A stretch of DNA of 64,000 bases, taken from contig NZ_JACHMH010000001.1 of the NCBI RefSeq assembly GCF_014204915.1, forward strand, positions 8,829,501 through 8,893,500. Direction: 5' to 3'. Of this stretch, positions 17,006 through 26,400 are shown one piece after another (position 1 is the stretch's first letter; every line of letters starts with the position of its first letter). Source of the DNA: Crossiella cryophila. GTDB taxonomy: Bacteria > Actinomycetota > Actinomycetes > Mycobacteriales > Pseudonocardiaceae. The position numbers and the translations under genes are program-made. The notes below the pieces were generated by a model. The model saw only the letters and a program-made list of their open reading frames with translations, searched no databases and had not been told where the DNA came from.

Positions 17006-18046
17006 ATGATCAGCAGGAGACAGCTCACCCAGGCCCTGGCCGCCCTCACAGCCACAGCCGCCCTCACGAGCTGCACCCCCGCAGGCCCCAGCGCCACCCA
17101 GCCCCAGCCCCCACCCCCAGCCACCTCCACCGCCACCGCCAGCCCCGGCAACACCCCCACCTGGGGCCCGATCAAACAGATCAAGGCAGGCGTACTCGAC
17201 ATCGGCTACGCCGAAACCGGCCCCGCCAACGGCAAACCCGTCATCCTCCTACACGGCTGGCCCTACGACATCCACAGCTACGTCGACGTCGCCCCCGCCC
17301 TGGCCGCCGCGGGCTTCCGCGTGTTCATCCCCTACCTCCGCGGCTCCGGCAGCACCACGTTCCTGTCCCCCGCCACCACCCGCAACGGCCAGCAAACCGC
17401 CGTCGCCACCGACATCATCAACTTCATGGACGCCCTGGGCATCCAGCGCGCCACCATCGCCGGTTTCGACTGGGGCGCCAGGACCGCCACCGTGCTCGCC
17501 GCGCTCTGGCCGGAACGATTCACCGGCCTGGTCTCGGTCAGCGGCTACCTGATCACCAACCTCAAGGCCAACCAGCAACCGCTGCCGCCCGCGGCCGAAC
17601 TCGGCTGGTGGTACCAGTACTACTTCGCCACCGAACGCGGCGTGCAGGGCTACACCCGCAACCGCGCCGAGTTCAACAAACTCATCTGGCAGACCGGCTC
17701 ACCGAAGTGGCACTTCGACGACGCCACCTACCAGCGCACCGCCCAGTCCTTCGCCAACCCCGACCACGTCGCCATCGTGGTGCACAACTACCGCTGGCGC
17801 CTGAGCCTGGCCCCCGGTGAACCCCAATACGATGCCCTGGAACAGAAACTCGCCGCCGCCCCGATGATCAGCATCCCGGCCATCACCATCGCCAGCGACT
17901 TCGACGGGGCCGCCGCCAACGGCGCCGGCTACCGCGACAAGTTCACCGGCCGCTACGACCACCGGGTTCTCCCCGGCATCGGCCACAACGTGCCCCAGGA
18001 AGCACCGCGCGAGTTCACCAAGGCCGTCATCGACGTCACCGGCTGA
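17006..18046 (+). CDS. Secreted lipoprotein alpha/beta hydrolase (epoxide hydrolase/dehalogenase type)
   Basis: A 346-residue predicted lipoprotein. The N-terminus MISRRQLTQAL has a twin-arginine pair and a lipobox LTSC near residue 27, then a Pro/Thr-rich linker. The catalytic domain shows the oxyanion motif LLHGWPYD, the nucleophile elbow GFDWGA with Asp155 instead of Ser, and the late His in GIGHNVPQ (His327). An Asp nucleophile is typical of epoxide hydrolases and haloalkane dehalogenases. ATG at 17006 follows GGAG; upstream in-frame codons would remove the signal peptide. It is transcribed away from the repeat region, which may hold its promoter. Confidence 0.85.
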   Translation: MISRRQLTQALAALTATAALTSCTPAGPSATQPQPPPPATSTATASPGNTPTWGPIKQIKAGVLDIGYAETGPANGKPVILLHGWPYDIHSYVDVAPALAAAGFRVFIPYLRGSGSTTFLSPATTRNGQQTAVATDIINFMDALGIQRATIAGFDWGARTATVLAALWPERFTGLVSVSGYLITNLKANQQPLPPAAELGWWYQYYFATERGVQGYTRNRAEFNKLIWQTGSPKWHFDDATYQRTAQSFANPDHVAIVVHNYRWRLSLAPGEPQYDALEQKLAAAPMISIPAITIASDFDGAAANGAGYRDKFTGRYDHRVLPGIGHNVPQEAPREFTKAVIDVTG

Positions 18047-18047
18047 C

Positions 18048-18719
18048 CTAGGCCAACCGCAGCACGATCTTCCGCCGCACGTCCTCGTGGTCCAGCACCA
18101 CGAATTCCCGCGCAGCCCTGAAATCGAAGTCCAGCTCGGCAACGGAACTCACCCCGAGTTCCCGGAACGACACCCCGGCGCCGACCCCCGGGAACGCGCG
18201 CAGCTCGACCCGCAATCCCAACCAGTTCCAGGAATCCGAGACGCCGCGCACCACGGCGCCCACCGGCAACGCCGCCTTCACCCGCACCCACTCCGCATCG
18301 CCACGCGCACTCGCCGCCAGCACCGCGTCAACGAACTCCGCCGGCGGCGAGTACTGGTGCGCGAGCACGTAGTGGCAGATCAGGTCCGGAGCCGCGTAGC
18401 CGACTCCGCCGGCGCCAGGCACGTGGATCTCAGCGCTGCCAAGGGTGAGCACCCCGCGCTCCTGCTCCGCACAGCGGATCTCAGCAGGTTCCCAGTCGTA
18501 CCCCGGCACCGCCTGACACAGCCAGCAGTAGTGGTATCCCCTGGCCTGACGCACGGACTCGAAAGCAGCCAACTTCCGCAGCGAGTCAACGAATTCCGGC
18601 GCAGGCTCGCCCCGATCGAACTCCACCCCGGCGCCGAGCCAGCCGACATTGAGCACCTTGGCGCCCAACTTCCCGACCGGCTGGTAGGTGTAGCGAGACA
18701 GGTCTTCGTAGATCGCCAT
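18048..18719 (-). CDS. Conserved hypothetical protein (possibly DUF7919 family)
   Basis: A 223-residue soluble protein without an obvious catalytic motif. It starts MAIYEDLSRYTYQPVGKLG and holds stretches typical of a conserved actinobacterial family: KVLNVGWLG near the start, a HYCWLC cysteine pair, then LGSAEIHVPGAGGVGYAAPD and HQYSPPAEFVDAV. I associate this pattern with DUF7919, from memory only. The ATG at 18719 is preferred because the longer frame would run through the tRNA terminator. It is convergent with the lipoprotein gene, with a one-base gap. Confidence 0.7.
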   Translation of the reverse strand: MAIYEDLSRYTYQPVGKLGAKVLNVGWLGAGVEFDRGEPAPEFVDSLRKLAAFESVRQARGYHYCWLCQAVPGYDWEPAEIRCAEQERGVLTLGSAEIHVPGAGGVGYAAPDLICHYVLAHQYSPPAEFVDAVLAASARGDAEWVRVKAALPVGAVVRGVSDSWNWLGLRVELRAFPGVGAGVSFRELGVSSVAELDFDFRAAREFVVLDHEDVRRKIVLRLA

Positions 18720-18754
18720 CAAACCCCCAGCCCGGCAACCCCGCCCAAACAGCA

Positions 18755-18788
18755 GAACGCCCGTCGGCACCTTCACCGACGGGCGTTC
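18755..18788 (-). terminator. Terminator of the Gly-Cys-Val tRNA operon
   Basis: A perfect 13-bp stem (GAACGCCCGTCGG, arms 18755-18767 and 18776-18788) with an 8-nt loop lies 12 nt after the 3' end of tRNA-Val on the minus strand, followed by a weak T-rich stretch (CTGCTGTTT). Position and strength fit an intrinsic-type terminator for the tRNA transcript. Confidence 0.75.
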
Positions 18789-18800
18789 TGAACTACTAAG

Positions 18801-18872
<72 letters not shown>

Positions 18873-18873
18873 G

Positions 18874-18945
18874 AGGCGGAGGCGGGAATCGAACCCGCGT
18901 ACAGGGCTTTGCAGGCCCTTGCCTAAGCCACTCGGCCACTCCGCC
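18874..18945 (-). tRNA. tRNA-Cys(GCA)
   Basis: Acceptor GGCGGAG/CTCCGCC, anticodon stem AGGGC/GCCCT around loop CTGCAAA (anticodon GCA), T-loop GGTTCGATTCC. CCA is not encoded. It is the middle gene of the tRNA cluster. Confidence 0.97.
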
Positions 18946-19015
18946 GTTCCCTGTCGGACTCCCGATCCGAAGATCGTGATCCTCCAGAGGTCCGGCCCGT
19001 GATCGAGCCGCCCAG

Positions 19016-19088
19016 AGCGGATGACGGGATTCGAACCCGCGACCCTCACCTTGGCAAGGTGATGCGCTACCAGCTGCGCTACATCCGC
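19016..19088 (-). tRNA. tRNA-Gly(GCC)
   Basis: Acceptor GCGGATG/CATCCGC, anticodon stem TCACC/GGTGA around loop TTGCCAA (anticodon GCC), T-loop GGTTCGAATCC. CCA is not encoded. It is the first gene of the tRNA cluster, 70 nt before tRNA-Cys; this order is common in actinobacteria. Confidence 0.97.
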
Positions 19089-19248
19089 GTGCGTTCGGCC
19101 TGGCGAAGTTTCCGTGGTGCTTACCCCTGTGTTACCGGGGGTTTTCGCTCTTGCCGTCCAACGAGGAGAACCTTATCCGACGAGGGGGATCCGGATCAAA
19201 TCGGGGGGTCCCCCACCGCGGGCGCGCGCCGCACCGCGCGCCGTTTCC

Positions 19249-19674
19249 TCAGCTCAGGTCGTTGGAGAGCAACTGGGAGAGGGCCTCGTCCATGTTGACC
19301 CACAGGTTCTCGTTGCCAGGGGCGGCCAGGTCGTAGGTCCGGTCCAGGAAGTCGGCCAGCTCCTGCGCGGAGGCCTCGAACATGGCGTGGCCGGACGGGG
19401 AGCTGAGTTCGATCACGACGACCTCGGGGTCGTCAACGGCCGGGCGGATGCGGACGTCGCCGTCGCCGGCGTCGGCGATCAGGCCGTCGGCGAGCAGGTC
19501 GCGGGAGAAGACCCAGTCGACCCAGCCGGTGCGCCCGGTCCGGAACGCGGCTACCACCGCGTACGGGTCACGGGTGTCGTAGCGAAGCTCGACCTGCACC
19601 GGGACCGCGGGGGTCCGCGGGGCCAGAAGATCGAAGACCGCCGTGGAGCGGAGGGTCACATGGTCGTTGCGCAT
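19249..19674 (-). CDS. SsgA/SsgB-like sporulation and cell division protein
   Basis: A 141-residue SsgA-like protein. The core VELRYDTRDPYAVVAAFRTG, then WVFSRDLLADGL and VVIELSSPSGHAMFEA, matches the SsgA/SsgB family, which in sporulating actinomycetes helps place the division septum and recruit FtsZ. The length is normal, with no signal peptide. The ATG start follows AAAGG. It lies upstream of the tRNA-Gly gene on the same strand, separated by about 160 bp that contain no recognisable gene. The promoter must lie in the 220 bp shared with the divergent ECF sigma gene. Whether it is SsgB proper or a paralogue cannot be told by eye. Confidence 0.88.
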   Translation of the reverse strand: MRNDHVTLRSTAVFDLLAPRTPAVPVQVELRYDTRDPYAVVAAFRTGRTGWVDWVFSRDLLADGLIADAGDGDVRIRPAVDDPEVVVIELSSPSGHAMFEASAQELADFLDRTYDLAAPGNENLWVNMDEALSQLLSNDLS

Positions 19675-19895
19675 CGTCGCCCGCCTTTCTGCACTGCTGC
19701 CGTTGCCTGCCGCCCTGGGAACGGCCGTGCGATGTATTTGTGACGCGAGAGTGGCCAGTTGCGCTCGCCTATTGTCGATAGATCACCCATCCGGGGCAGA
19801 ACTACTTCGGTGGGCGACCAGAATGTTGCGCTGAGTGGTCAGTCATCGTCTCTGGATTTGGCGTCGAGGTCTAGCCTGAACCGGTCCGCGCCCTC

Positions 19896-20585
19896 GTGCG
19901 AACGCTGGATGTGAGGAACCCCTTGGTTGCTGATCGGCCGAGATCCCCGGCTGCACGGCTCGACCACGCTAGCACCGCCGCCCAGACTGGCAGGCCCGCC
20001 GGAGGAGTGACCGACGGCGAGCTTGTCACCCGGTTGGCGGAAGGCGACCGCGTAGCGTTCGCAGCCTTGTACGACCGGTACTGCCGACAGGCGTACTCGT
20101 TGGCCAAACGTGTCTGTGTCGATACCCAGCTCGCCGAGGACGTGGTGCAGGAGGCTTTCCTCACACTGTGGCGGGATCCCGGCCGCTACCAGGAGCAGCG
20201 GGGCAGCGTGTCGACCTGGCTGCTGACGGTGGTGCACCACCGCGCGGTGGACGCGGTGCGCAGGGAGAACACCCAGCGCAAACGATCGGCCGCACAGGCG
20301 GAACAGGCCCTGGTCAGCGAGCAGGAGCACCCCGGAGCCGACATCGCGGCGATCGCCGGCGTGCTCGGCGAGAAGGTGCGCGACGCCCTGCACGAGCTGA
20401 CCGGCGAGCAGCGGGAAGTGGTCGTGCTGGCCTACTACGGGGGCTACACCCAGTGCGAGGTCTCGGCGCTGACCGGTGTCCCGCTCGGCACGGTGAAATC
20501 ACGCATGTTCGCCGCGGTGCGCAGGCTGCGCACCCTGCTGACCGGCGGGAACGAACAGGACCGGGATCTCGGGGAGCAGCGGTGA
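19896..20585 (+). CDS. ECF RNA polymerase sigma factor (SigK-like)
   Basis: A sigma factor of up to 229 residues. Region 2 lies near residues 55-125 (FAALYDRYCRQAYSLAKRV, then AEDVVQEAFLTLWRDPGRY and STWLLTVVHHRAVDAVRR), region 4 near 155-215 (LTGVPLGTVKSRMFAAVRRL). The stop overlaps the GTG of the anti-sigma gene (GTGA), so both are translationally coupled and the sigma factor is presumably held inactive by it. The start is uncertain: GTG 19896 has no ribosome site, TTG 19923 has GAGGA at good spacing, and GTG 20007 sits too close to its GGAGG. Confidence 0.9.
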   Translation: MRTLDVRNPLVADRPRSPAARLDHASTAAQTGRPAGGVTDGELVTRLAEGDRVAFAALYDRYCRQAYSLAKRVCVDTQLAEDVVQEAFLTLWRDPGRYQEQRGSVSTWLLTVVHHRAVDAVRRENTQRKRSAAQAEQALVSEQEHPGADIAAIAGVLGEKVRDALHELTGEQREVVVLAYYGGYTQCEVSALTGVPLGTVKSRMFAAVRRLRTLLTGGNEQDRDLGEQR

Positions 20586-21436
20586 ACACGGACTACCGGG
20601 GCCAGGACTGCCCCCATGAGGAACTGGCGACCGGCTGGGCGCTGCACGTGCTGGAACCGGCCGAGGTGGCCGAGTTCGAGGCGCACCTGCCCGGCTGCCC
20701 GCGCTGCCAGGACGTGGTCGCGGCCACCCAGGAGATCAGCGCGGAACTCGGTCGCGGTGTCCCACAGGAAGATCCGCCAGTCCACCTTCGGGCGAACCTG
20801 CTCGCCCGAATCGAGCAGGAACCCCAGGTGCCCGCCCGCCCGGACGGCCATTCCGGCGGTATCGCCGAAGCGTCGTCAACGGTCGGCGAACGGCAGCCTG
20901 ATGATGAACTTTCGATCCGGCGAAGCGCCCGGAAGTCAGCCCGACCGGGCAACCGGCGGACACTGCTGGCCATCGCCGCCTCGGTGCTCGCCGTGGTCGC
21001 CATCGGCGGACTGGGCATCCGGGTCGTCCAACTCGGCGCCGAACGCGATGCCGAGGCAGGCCGCTCCGCCGCGCTCGCCAAGGCCGTGCAACTGGTCGGC
21101 GACCCCAACATGCGCCGGGCCCTCATCGGCGCCGCGGGCGACGGTCACCCGGTGGCCATGGTGGTCGCCGCGGGCAACCGGGGCGTGGTGGTCCCGATGG
21201 ACCTCCCGGCCAACGACCAGGCCAAGCAGACCTACGTCCTGTGGGGCGTCGCCGGCGCAGGCCAGGCCCCACGGGCCTTGGGCGCCTTCGACGTGGCAGG
21301 CCCGGAAATCGAGCCGAGAACCGTAAGCTGGCCCGACAACGCGCCGCAGTTCACCGGTTACGCGGTGTCCCTGGAGAACGGGCGTGCCGCACCCACGACC
21401 CCGACCACCGTCGTGGGCCAAGGAATCCTGGAGTAG
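20582..21436 (+). CDS. Anti-sigma factor, RskA family, with zinc-binding domain
   Basis: A 284-residue membrane anti-sigma factor. The N-terminal zinc-type anti-sigma domain has EAHLPGCPRCQDVV (HxxxCxxC) near residues 37-48; one membrane helix lies near 128-148 (LLAIAASVLAVVAIGGLGI), and the C-terminal outer part matches RskA (YVLWGVAGAGQAPRALGAFD). It binds and inhibits the partner sigma factor, whose gene it overlaps by 4 nt. Related factors release sigma by regulated proteolysis. GTG 20582 is set by the GTGA overlap. Confidence 0.9.
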   Translation: MNTDYRGQDCPHEELATGWALHVLEPAEVAEFEAHLPGCPRCQDVVAATQEISAELGRGVPQEDPPVHLRANLLARIEQEPQVPARPDGHSGGIAEASSTVGERQPDDELSIRRSARKSARPGNRRTLLAIAASVLAVVAIGGLGIRVVQLGAERDAEAGRSAALAKAVQLVGDPNMRRALIGAAGDGHPVAMVVAAGNRGVVVPMDLPANDQAKQTYVLWGVAGAGQAPRALGAFDVAGPEIEPRTVSWPDNAPQFTGYAVSLENGRAAPTTPTTVVGQGILE

Positions 21437-21505
21437 GCGCTGAGCAGCACCTCCGAACACCCCGCCGAATCAGCGGGCTTCACCAAGGAAGGCGCCCAGC
21501 CACAC

Positions 21506-21913
21506 GTGCTGGACCGCCTCGCCCAACGCTGGGGCTTCGCCGCCAGGATCCGCGGCAACCCCACCCTGCGACTCGTCTTCCGCATCGCCGTCGGCGTGGT
21601 CGGCGGTCTGGTCCTCGCCCTTGGCGTCGTGCTCATCCCCTACCCCGGCCCAGGCTGGCTGGTCGTCTTCGCCGGCCTGGCCATCCTGGCCACCGAGTTC
21701 GCCTGGGCGGGCAAGGCCCTCACCTACGCCAAGTCCAAGTACGACGCCTGGACCCACTGGCTGCGCAGACAACACTGGGCCGTCCGCTGGGGCGTCCTGG
21801 CCGCCACCGGCCTCATCGTCCTGCTCACCCTGTGGCTGCTCAACGTCTTCGGCATGATCGCCGGCTGGTTTGACCTGGACATCTCCTGGTTGCGGACCCC
21901 GTTTTCGCGCTAG
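21506..21913 (+). CDS. TIGR02611-like small membrane protein
   Basis: A 135-residue protein with about three membrane segments and the signature LIPYPGPGWLVVFAGLAILA followed by TEFAWA, as in the TIGR02611 family of actinobacterial membrane proteins of unknown function. The C-terminal half holds another hydrophobic span (GVLAATGLIVLLTLWLLNV). The GTG start at 21506 is the first valid in-frame start after the anti-sigma stop, although its ribosome site is distant. It lies 69 bp after that stop and may be read through from the sigma operon. Confidence 0.75.
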   Translation: MLDRLAQRWGFAARIRGNPTLRLVFRIAVGVVGGLVLALGVVLIPYPGPGWLVVFAGLAILATEFAWAGKALTYAKSKYDAWTHWLRRQHWAVRWGVLAATGLIVLLTLWLLNVFGMIAGWFDLDISWLRTPFSR

Positions 21914-21969
21914 CGAGTGGATCGTGTAATGTTCTTCCTGCCCGGCCGGAAGGCAGGGCGGGAAGACCC

Positions 21970-22041
21970 GGGCGATTAGCTCAGCGGGAGAGCACTTCGT
22001 TCACACCGAAGGGGTCACTGGTTCGATCCCAGTATCGCCCA
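21970..22041 (+). tRNA. tRNA-Val(CAC)
   Basis: Acceptor GGGCGAT/ATCGCCC, D-arm GCTC..GAGC, anticodon stem CTTCG/CGAAG around loop TTCACAC (anticodon CAC), T-loop GGTTCGATCCC. CCA is not encoded. Its 3' half is nearly copied in the tRNA remnant at 37.75 kb. Confidence 0.97.
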
Positions 22042-22059
22042 CAACCGGTTATTCCTGGT

Positions 22060-22098
22060 CAGATGGCCTGCCGATGATCTTCATCGGCAGGCCATCTG
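22060..22098 (+). terminator. Strong hairpin downstream of tRNA-Val(CAC)
   Basis: A perfect 18-bp stem (CAGATGGCCTGCCGATGA, arms 22060-22077 and 22081-22098) with a 3-nt loop begins 18 nt after the tRNA. There is no U-run, as often in actinobacterial terminators. The 160 bp after it, up to the methyltransferase gene, hold nothing I recognise. Confidence 0.75.
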
Positions 22099-22262
22099 CC
22101 ATTGTGGGGAGCAAATGGGGAGCACGGCCTACTGAGTGCTTATGCGCCAGGCGAAGTCGCCGGTACCCGCGGTGCCTCGACCCATACGAATGGAACCCGG
22201 CAACCTGGTGCCACTGCTCCGCTCGTGAGTGCCACCCACGAGCACCCCACTAAACTGACGCC

Positions 22263-23078
22263 ATGGGGGCCAGGAAGCTCGACGTCGCGCAGGGCAGGCA
22301 TCTCTTCGGCCAGGACCCCGAGTCCTACGACGCCGGAAGGCCGGACTACCCGGACCGCGTCTACGAGATCCTCACGAACGAATGCGGCCTCGGGCCTGGC
22401 ACCCGGGTGATCGAGATCGGCCCGGCGACCGGCCTGGTCACCCGACGGCTGCTCGCGCGAGGCGCCGCCGTGACCGCGGTCGAGCCCAGCGCGCCTCTCG
22501 CCGACTTTCTCCGGCGCACGCACGACAACAGCGCACTCGAGGTCATCACAGCGCCGTTCGAGGAGGCCGGGTTACCCGAGGGCGGCTTCGATCTCGCCGT
22601 CGCCGCGACCTCCTTCCACTGGGTTGACCTGGACACCGGTCTGGCGAAGCTGCGCCGGATCGTCAGGCCCGGCGGGTGGGTCGCGCTCTGGTGGATGATG
22701 TTCGAGGATCCCGCCAGGCCACACGCGTTCGACGCGGCCGCCGAAGAGATCCTCGGGATGTCGCCCGGCACCGTGATGGACCCCGGTGGCCCGCCGTTTC
22801 AGCTCGACGCCGAACTGCACCGTGCCTACTTCGCCAAGGCCGGGTTCACCGAGTTCGGCGGCGAGGTGATCCGGTCCGAACTGCGGATGGACGCCGCCCG
22901 GTTGCGCACGTTGTACGCCTCGATGGCGCTCGTGCTGAGTCATCCGCCCGAAGAACGGGCACAGCTGCTGGACGCCTTGGAAACCCTTGTCCACCAACGG
23001 TTCGGCGGCGAGGTGGTGCGCCCGTTCGTCACCGGGTTCTACCGTGCGCGGAATCCTCGGCGCGCGGGCAGCAGGTAG
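22263..23078 (+). CDS. Class I SAM-dependent methyltransferase
   Basis: A 271-residue methyltransferase of the methyltransferase-11/UbiE-like group. SAM motif I is VIEIGPATGLVTRRLLARG (about residues 49-67), followed by the acidic end of strand 2 (AVEPS) and the FDLAVAATSFHWVD stretch that marks a common actinobacterial subfamily. The first residues (FGQDPESYDAGRPDYPDRVY) also fit it. The substrate is unknown and the gene stands alone between tRNA-Val and the LamG gene. The ATG start has no strong ribosome site in view. Confidence 0.85.
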   Translation: MGARKLDVAQGRHLFGQDPESYDAGRPDYPDRVYEILTNECGLGPGTRVIEIGPATGLVTRRLLARGAAVTAVEPSAPLADFLRRTHDNSALEVITAPFEEAGLPEGGFDLAVAATSFHWVDLDTGLAKLRRIVRPGGWVALWWMMFEDPARPHAFDAAAEEILGMSPGTVMDPGGPPFQLDAELHRAYFAKAGFTEFGGEVIRSELRMDAARLRTLYASMALVLSHPPEERAQLLDALETLVHQRFGGEVVRPFVTGFYRARNPRRAGSR

Positions 23079-23459
23079 CGACTCCGCGTCCCCGTCCACG
23101 GTGCGGCCCTGGAGACAGCGTTCTCCGGGGCCTCTGTCCCGCGCTCCGGTCGATCACAGGCGGAAATCCCACCCGGAATTCAGTAGCGTAATCCTGTCGC
23201 GATTCTCCACACTTCCCGCCTCGACTCTCCAGGAGTGGCGAATCGGTTTACATTACCGGGTCACGAGCGAGTGTTCGAGGGTTTCATCGTCCACTTAACC
23301 TTCCATCCCGCATGCCGCTTGAGCTGGGGTTTTGATGGTCAACCACCCTCTTCAAAAGTGATTCAAACGGCGTTGAAGGAATTTGGAAGGGCTCCTTCGC
23401 AAAATCTCTCGGGTGGCGGCCCGCTGGGGATGGGCCGCCCTTCACACCAGGGAGTGGAA
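23079..23459 (+). promoter_or_regulatory. Non-coding region upstream of the LamG/RHS pair
   Basis: About 380 bp with clearly lower GC than the surroundings, including AT-rich patches near 23240-23270 and 23340-23410. No gene is recognised. It probably carries the promoter and leader of the secreted LamG-RHS operon. I could not single out a -35/-10 pair. Confidence 0.4.
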
Positions 23460-26400
23460 TTGGGCGTGCGGAGACTTGTCGCCGGGGGTGTGGCCTTGGC
23501 GTTGGCCGGGGGCGTGGTGGTGGCGTGGGGGCCGGTGGGTGGGCGGCAGGCCGATCAGCCGGTGGTCGCGGAGGTGCGGGAGGAGCGGGAGGAGCGGGCG
23601 GCGCTGGTCGCGGCTCGTCGGCAGGGCACGAAGGTCGAGGTGGCTGGGCTCAAGACGGAGAACGCGCGGTTCTTCGCCAATCCCGGCGGGACGATGACCA
23701 TGGAGCAGTCGGTCGTTCCGGAGCGGGTCAGGCGGGATGGCGGCTGGGTTGAGCTGGATCCGCGGCTGGGCAAGCGTTCGGACGGGTCGTTCGCGGCCAA
23801 GGCGGCTACGGCGGAGGTGGTGTTCTCCGGGGGTGGGGCACAGCCGTTCGCGCGGTTGACCGCGGGTGCGGCGGAAATCGCGTTGACCTGGCCGCGGCCG
23901 TTGCCCGCGCCGGTGGTCAGTGGTGATACCGCGACCTATCCCGAGGTGCTGCCCGGAGTCGACCTGCGGGCCAGGTCCGGGCGGGAGGGGTTCGGGCACG
24001 AGCTGGTGGTCAAGACGCGGGCGGCGGCCGCCGATCCCGCGCTGGCCAGGATCGCCTTCGGGCTCACCGTCAAGGGTGTCAGGTTGAGCACCGATGCCAA
24101 GGGGGCGCTCAGGGCGGTCAACGCCGAGGGGGCGACCGTGTTCAGCGCGCCGGCGGCGAGCATGTGGGACGGCGCCGAGCGCACGGCCGCGGTCGGGGTC
24201 GCGGTGGGGGGCGGGGAACTCGTCCTGACGCCGGATCGCGCGCTGCTGACCGATCCGGCGGCCAAGCTGCCCATCACCATCGATCCGCAGTACAGCTACC
24301 ACTCGCCGCGCACCAACGGCTGGTCCCTGGTGCGCAGCGGCTGGCCGGGCACCCCGCACTGGAACCGGGCGCCGGAGGACGACCGGGCGCGGTACCGGGG
24401 TGTGGCCCGGATCGGGGTGTCGCCTGAGGACGGGAACGGCTCGGTGGACCGGGCGATCTTCGGCTTCGACGCCGTCCCGCTGCGGGGCACGCTCATCAAG
24501 AACGCGCAGTTCCTCATCAAGCAGGGCTGGAAGTGGGCGAACACCTGTGACTTCAGCCAGGTGCCGTACATGGACCTGCACGTCCTGAACTACGTCGGGC
24601 CGGACACGACCTGGAACAACCAGCCGGCCTGGCACGCCAACAACCTGGTCGGCAGCGGCCGTCCGGTGTTCAAGTCCGGCGAGACCTGTGGCCCGAACTG
24701 GGCCGGGTTCGACATCAAGGCGCAGGCCCAGGCGGCGGCCAGCGAGGGCTGGACCGGGCTGGTGCTCGGGCTGAAGGACCGCGCGGAGGCGGGCGTCGCG
24801 GGGTGGAAGCGCTTCTACGTCCAGACCGAGCCCGACGGCGGTCCGGAGAGCTACCCGCACCTGACCATCGAGTACAACCACTTCCCCGACGACGCGGTGG
24901 ACCTCACCACCGATCCGGTGCTGAAGCCGTGCACGCACTGCGCGGGCAAGTCCTACCTGAAGGGTGACCGCGTCCTGCTCAAGGGCCGGATCACCGACCA
25001 GGACGGCGGCAGCCTGCAGGGCGGGGTCTTCGTCTACGGGCCGCAGCTGCCCAAGGAAGGCAAGTGGCTGGACGCCGGGCAGCAGCACTCCGGCTCCACC
25101 TTCGCCGCCTCGTTCGACCTGTCCGACAAGCGCGACGGGGACACCTACAGCTGGAGCATGGCCGGCAACGACGGCTGGGTGGACAGCAAACAGTGGAAGG
25201 CCGGCCCGTCCTTCGTGATCGACCGGACCCCGCCTGCCATCGGGCCGAAGGTGGAGAGCGCGTTGTACCGGCCGGACAACGCGTGGCACGGCGGTCCCGG
25301 TGTCGCCGACAAGTTCTACTTCATGGCCAACGGTGTCGACGACGTCGACCACTACCTCTACTCCTTCACCGATCCGCCCAACATCCGGGTGAACGCCTCC
25401 CGCCTGGGCGGCGACGGCGATGTGACCCTGGCGCCGCCCGTCAGCGGCGGGCCGGCCACCCTGTTCGTGCGCAGTGTGGACAAGGCTGGCCACGTCAGTC
25501 CCGTGACGCAGTACCGGTTCTACGTGCGTGCCGGGGTCGGCCCGAAATCGCTGTGGCCGCTGGACGGGCACACCAGGGACGAGGCCGATCTCGGTGACCG
25601 GGACGCCACCCGCTCGCCTTCGGGCTCGAACTGGACGGACGCGGGCGCGGTCGGCTCGGCCGTCGCGCTGGACGGGGTGCACGGTCAGCTCACCGCCCCG
25701 CACACCGTGCGCACCGACACCAGTTTCAGCGTGTCCGCCTGGGTCAGGCTGGACCCGGGCCACACCGGGCACAACGCCACCGCGGTCAGCCAGCTCGGCA
25801 CGGCGCTGCCCGGCTTCCAACTGTCCTATTTGGACAACAACAGCTGGGGCTTCGGCATCCGGCACGCCGACACCGCCGCGGACAACGACTTCGCCGCCTC
25901 CCCGGCCGGCCTGCCGCAGCCGGGGGCGTGGACGCACCTCGCCGGGGTGTACGACGCCGGGGTGAACACGCTGCGGCTGTACGTCAACGGCACGCTGGTC
26001 CGGGACACGCAGCGCAACACGGCGCTGTGGAACGCCTTCGGCGAGGTCCAGATCGGCCGGGCAGGCTCACTGGGGCAGCACTGGAAGGGCGGGATCGACG
26101 AGGTCCGCCTCTACGACCGGGCGTTGCTGGGCAATGAGGTGCGGGCGCTGGTCGGCCTCGGCAATGTCCAGGCAGGGCAGTGGAAGTTCGACGAGGACAG
26201 TGGCACGACCGCGGCCAACAACGTGCCCGGCGGCACGCCGATGACGCTGCGCTCCGGCGCCCGGTTCGCCCCCGGCGCGGTGGGCAACGGCGTGCGGCTC
26301 GACGGTGCCAACGACACCGTGCGCACCGGCGAGTCCGTGCTGCGCACCGACCAGAGCTTCGCGGTCACCGCGTGGGTCAGGCAGGACCGGGCGGGCCCCG

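Noticed and set aside
19089-19248. Hidden gene between tRNA-Gly and the SsgB-like gene
   Set aside because: Plus-strand frames here are antisense to tRNA and SsgB and lack ribosome sites.
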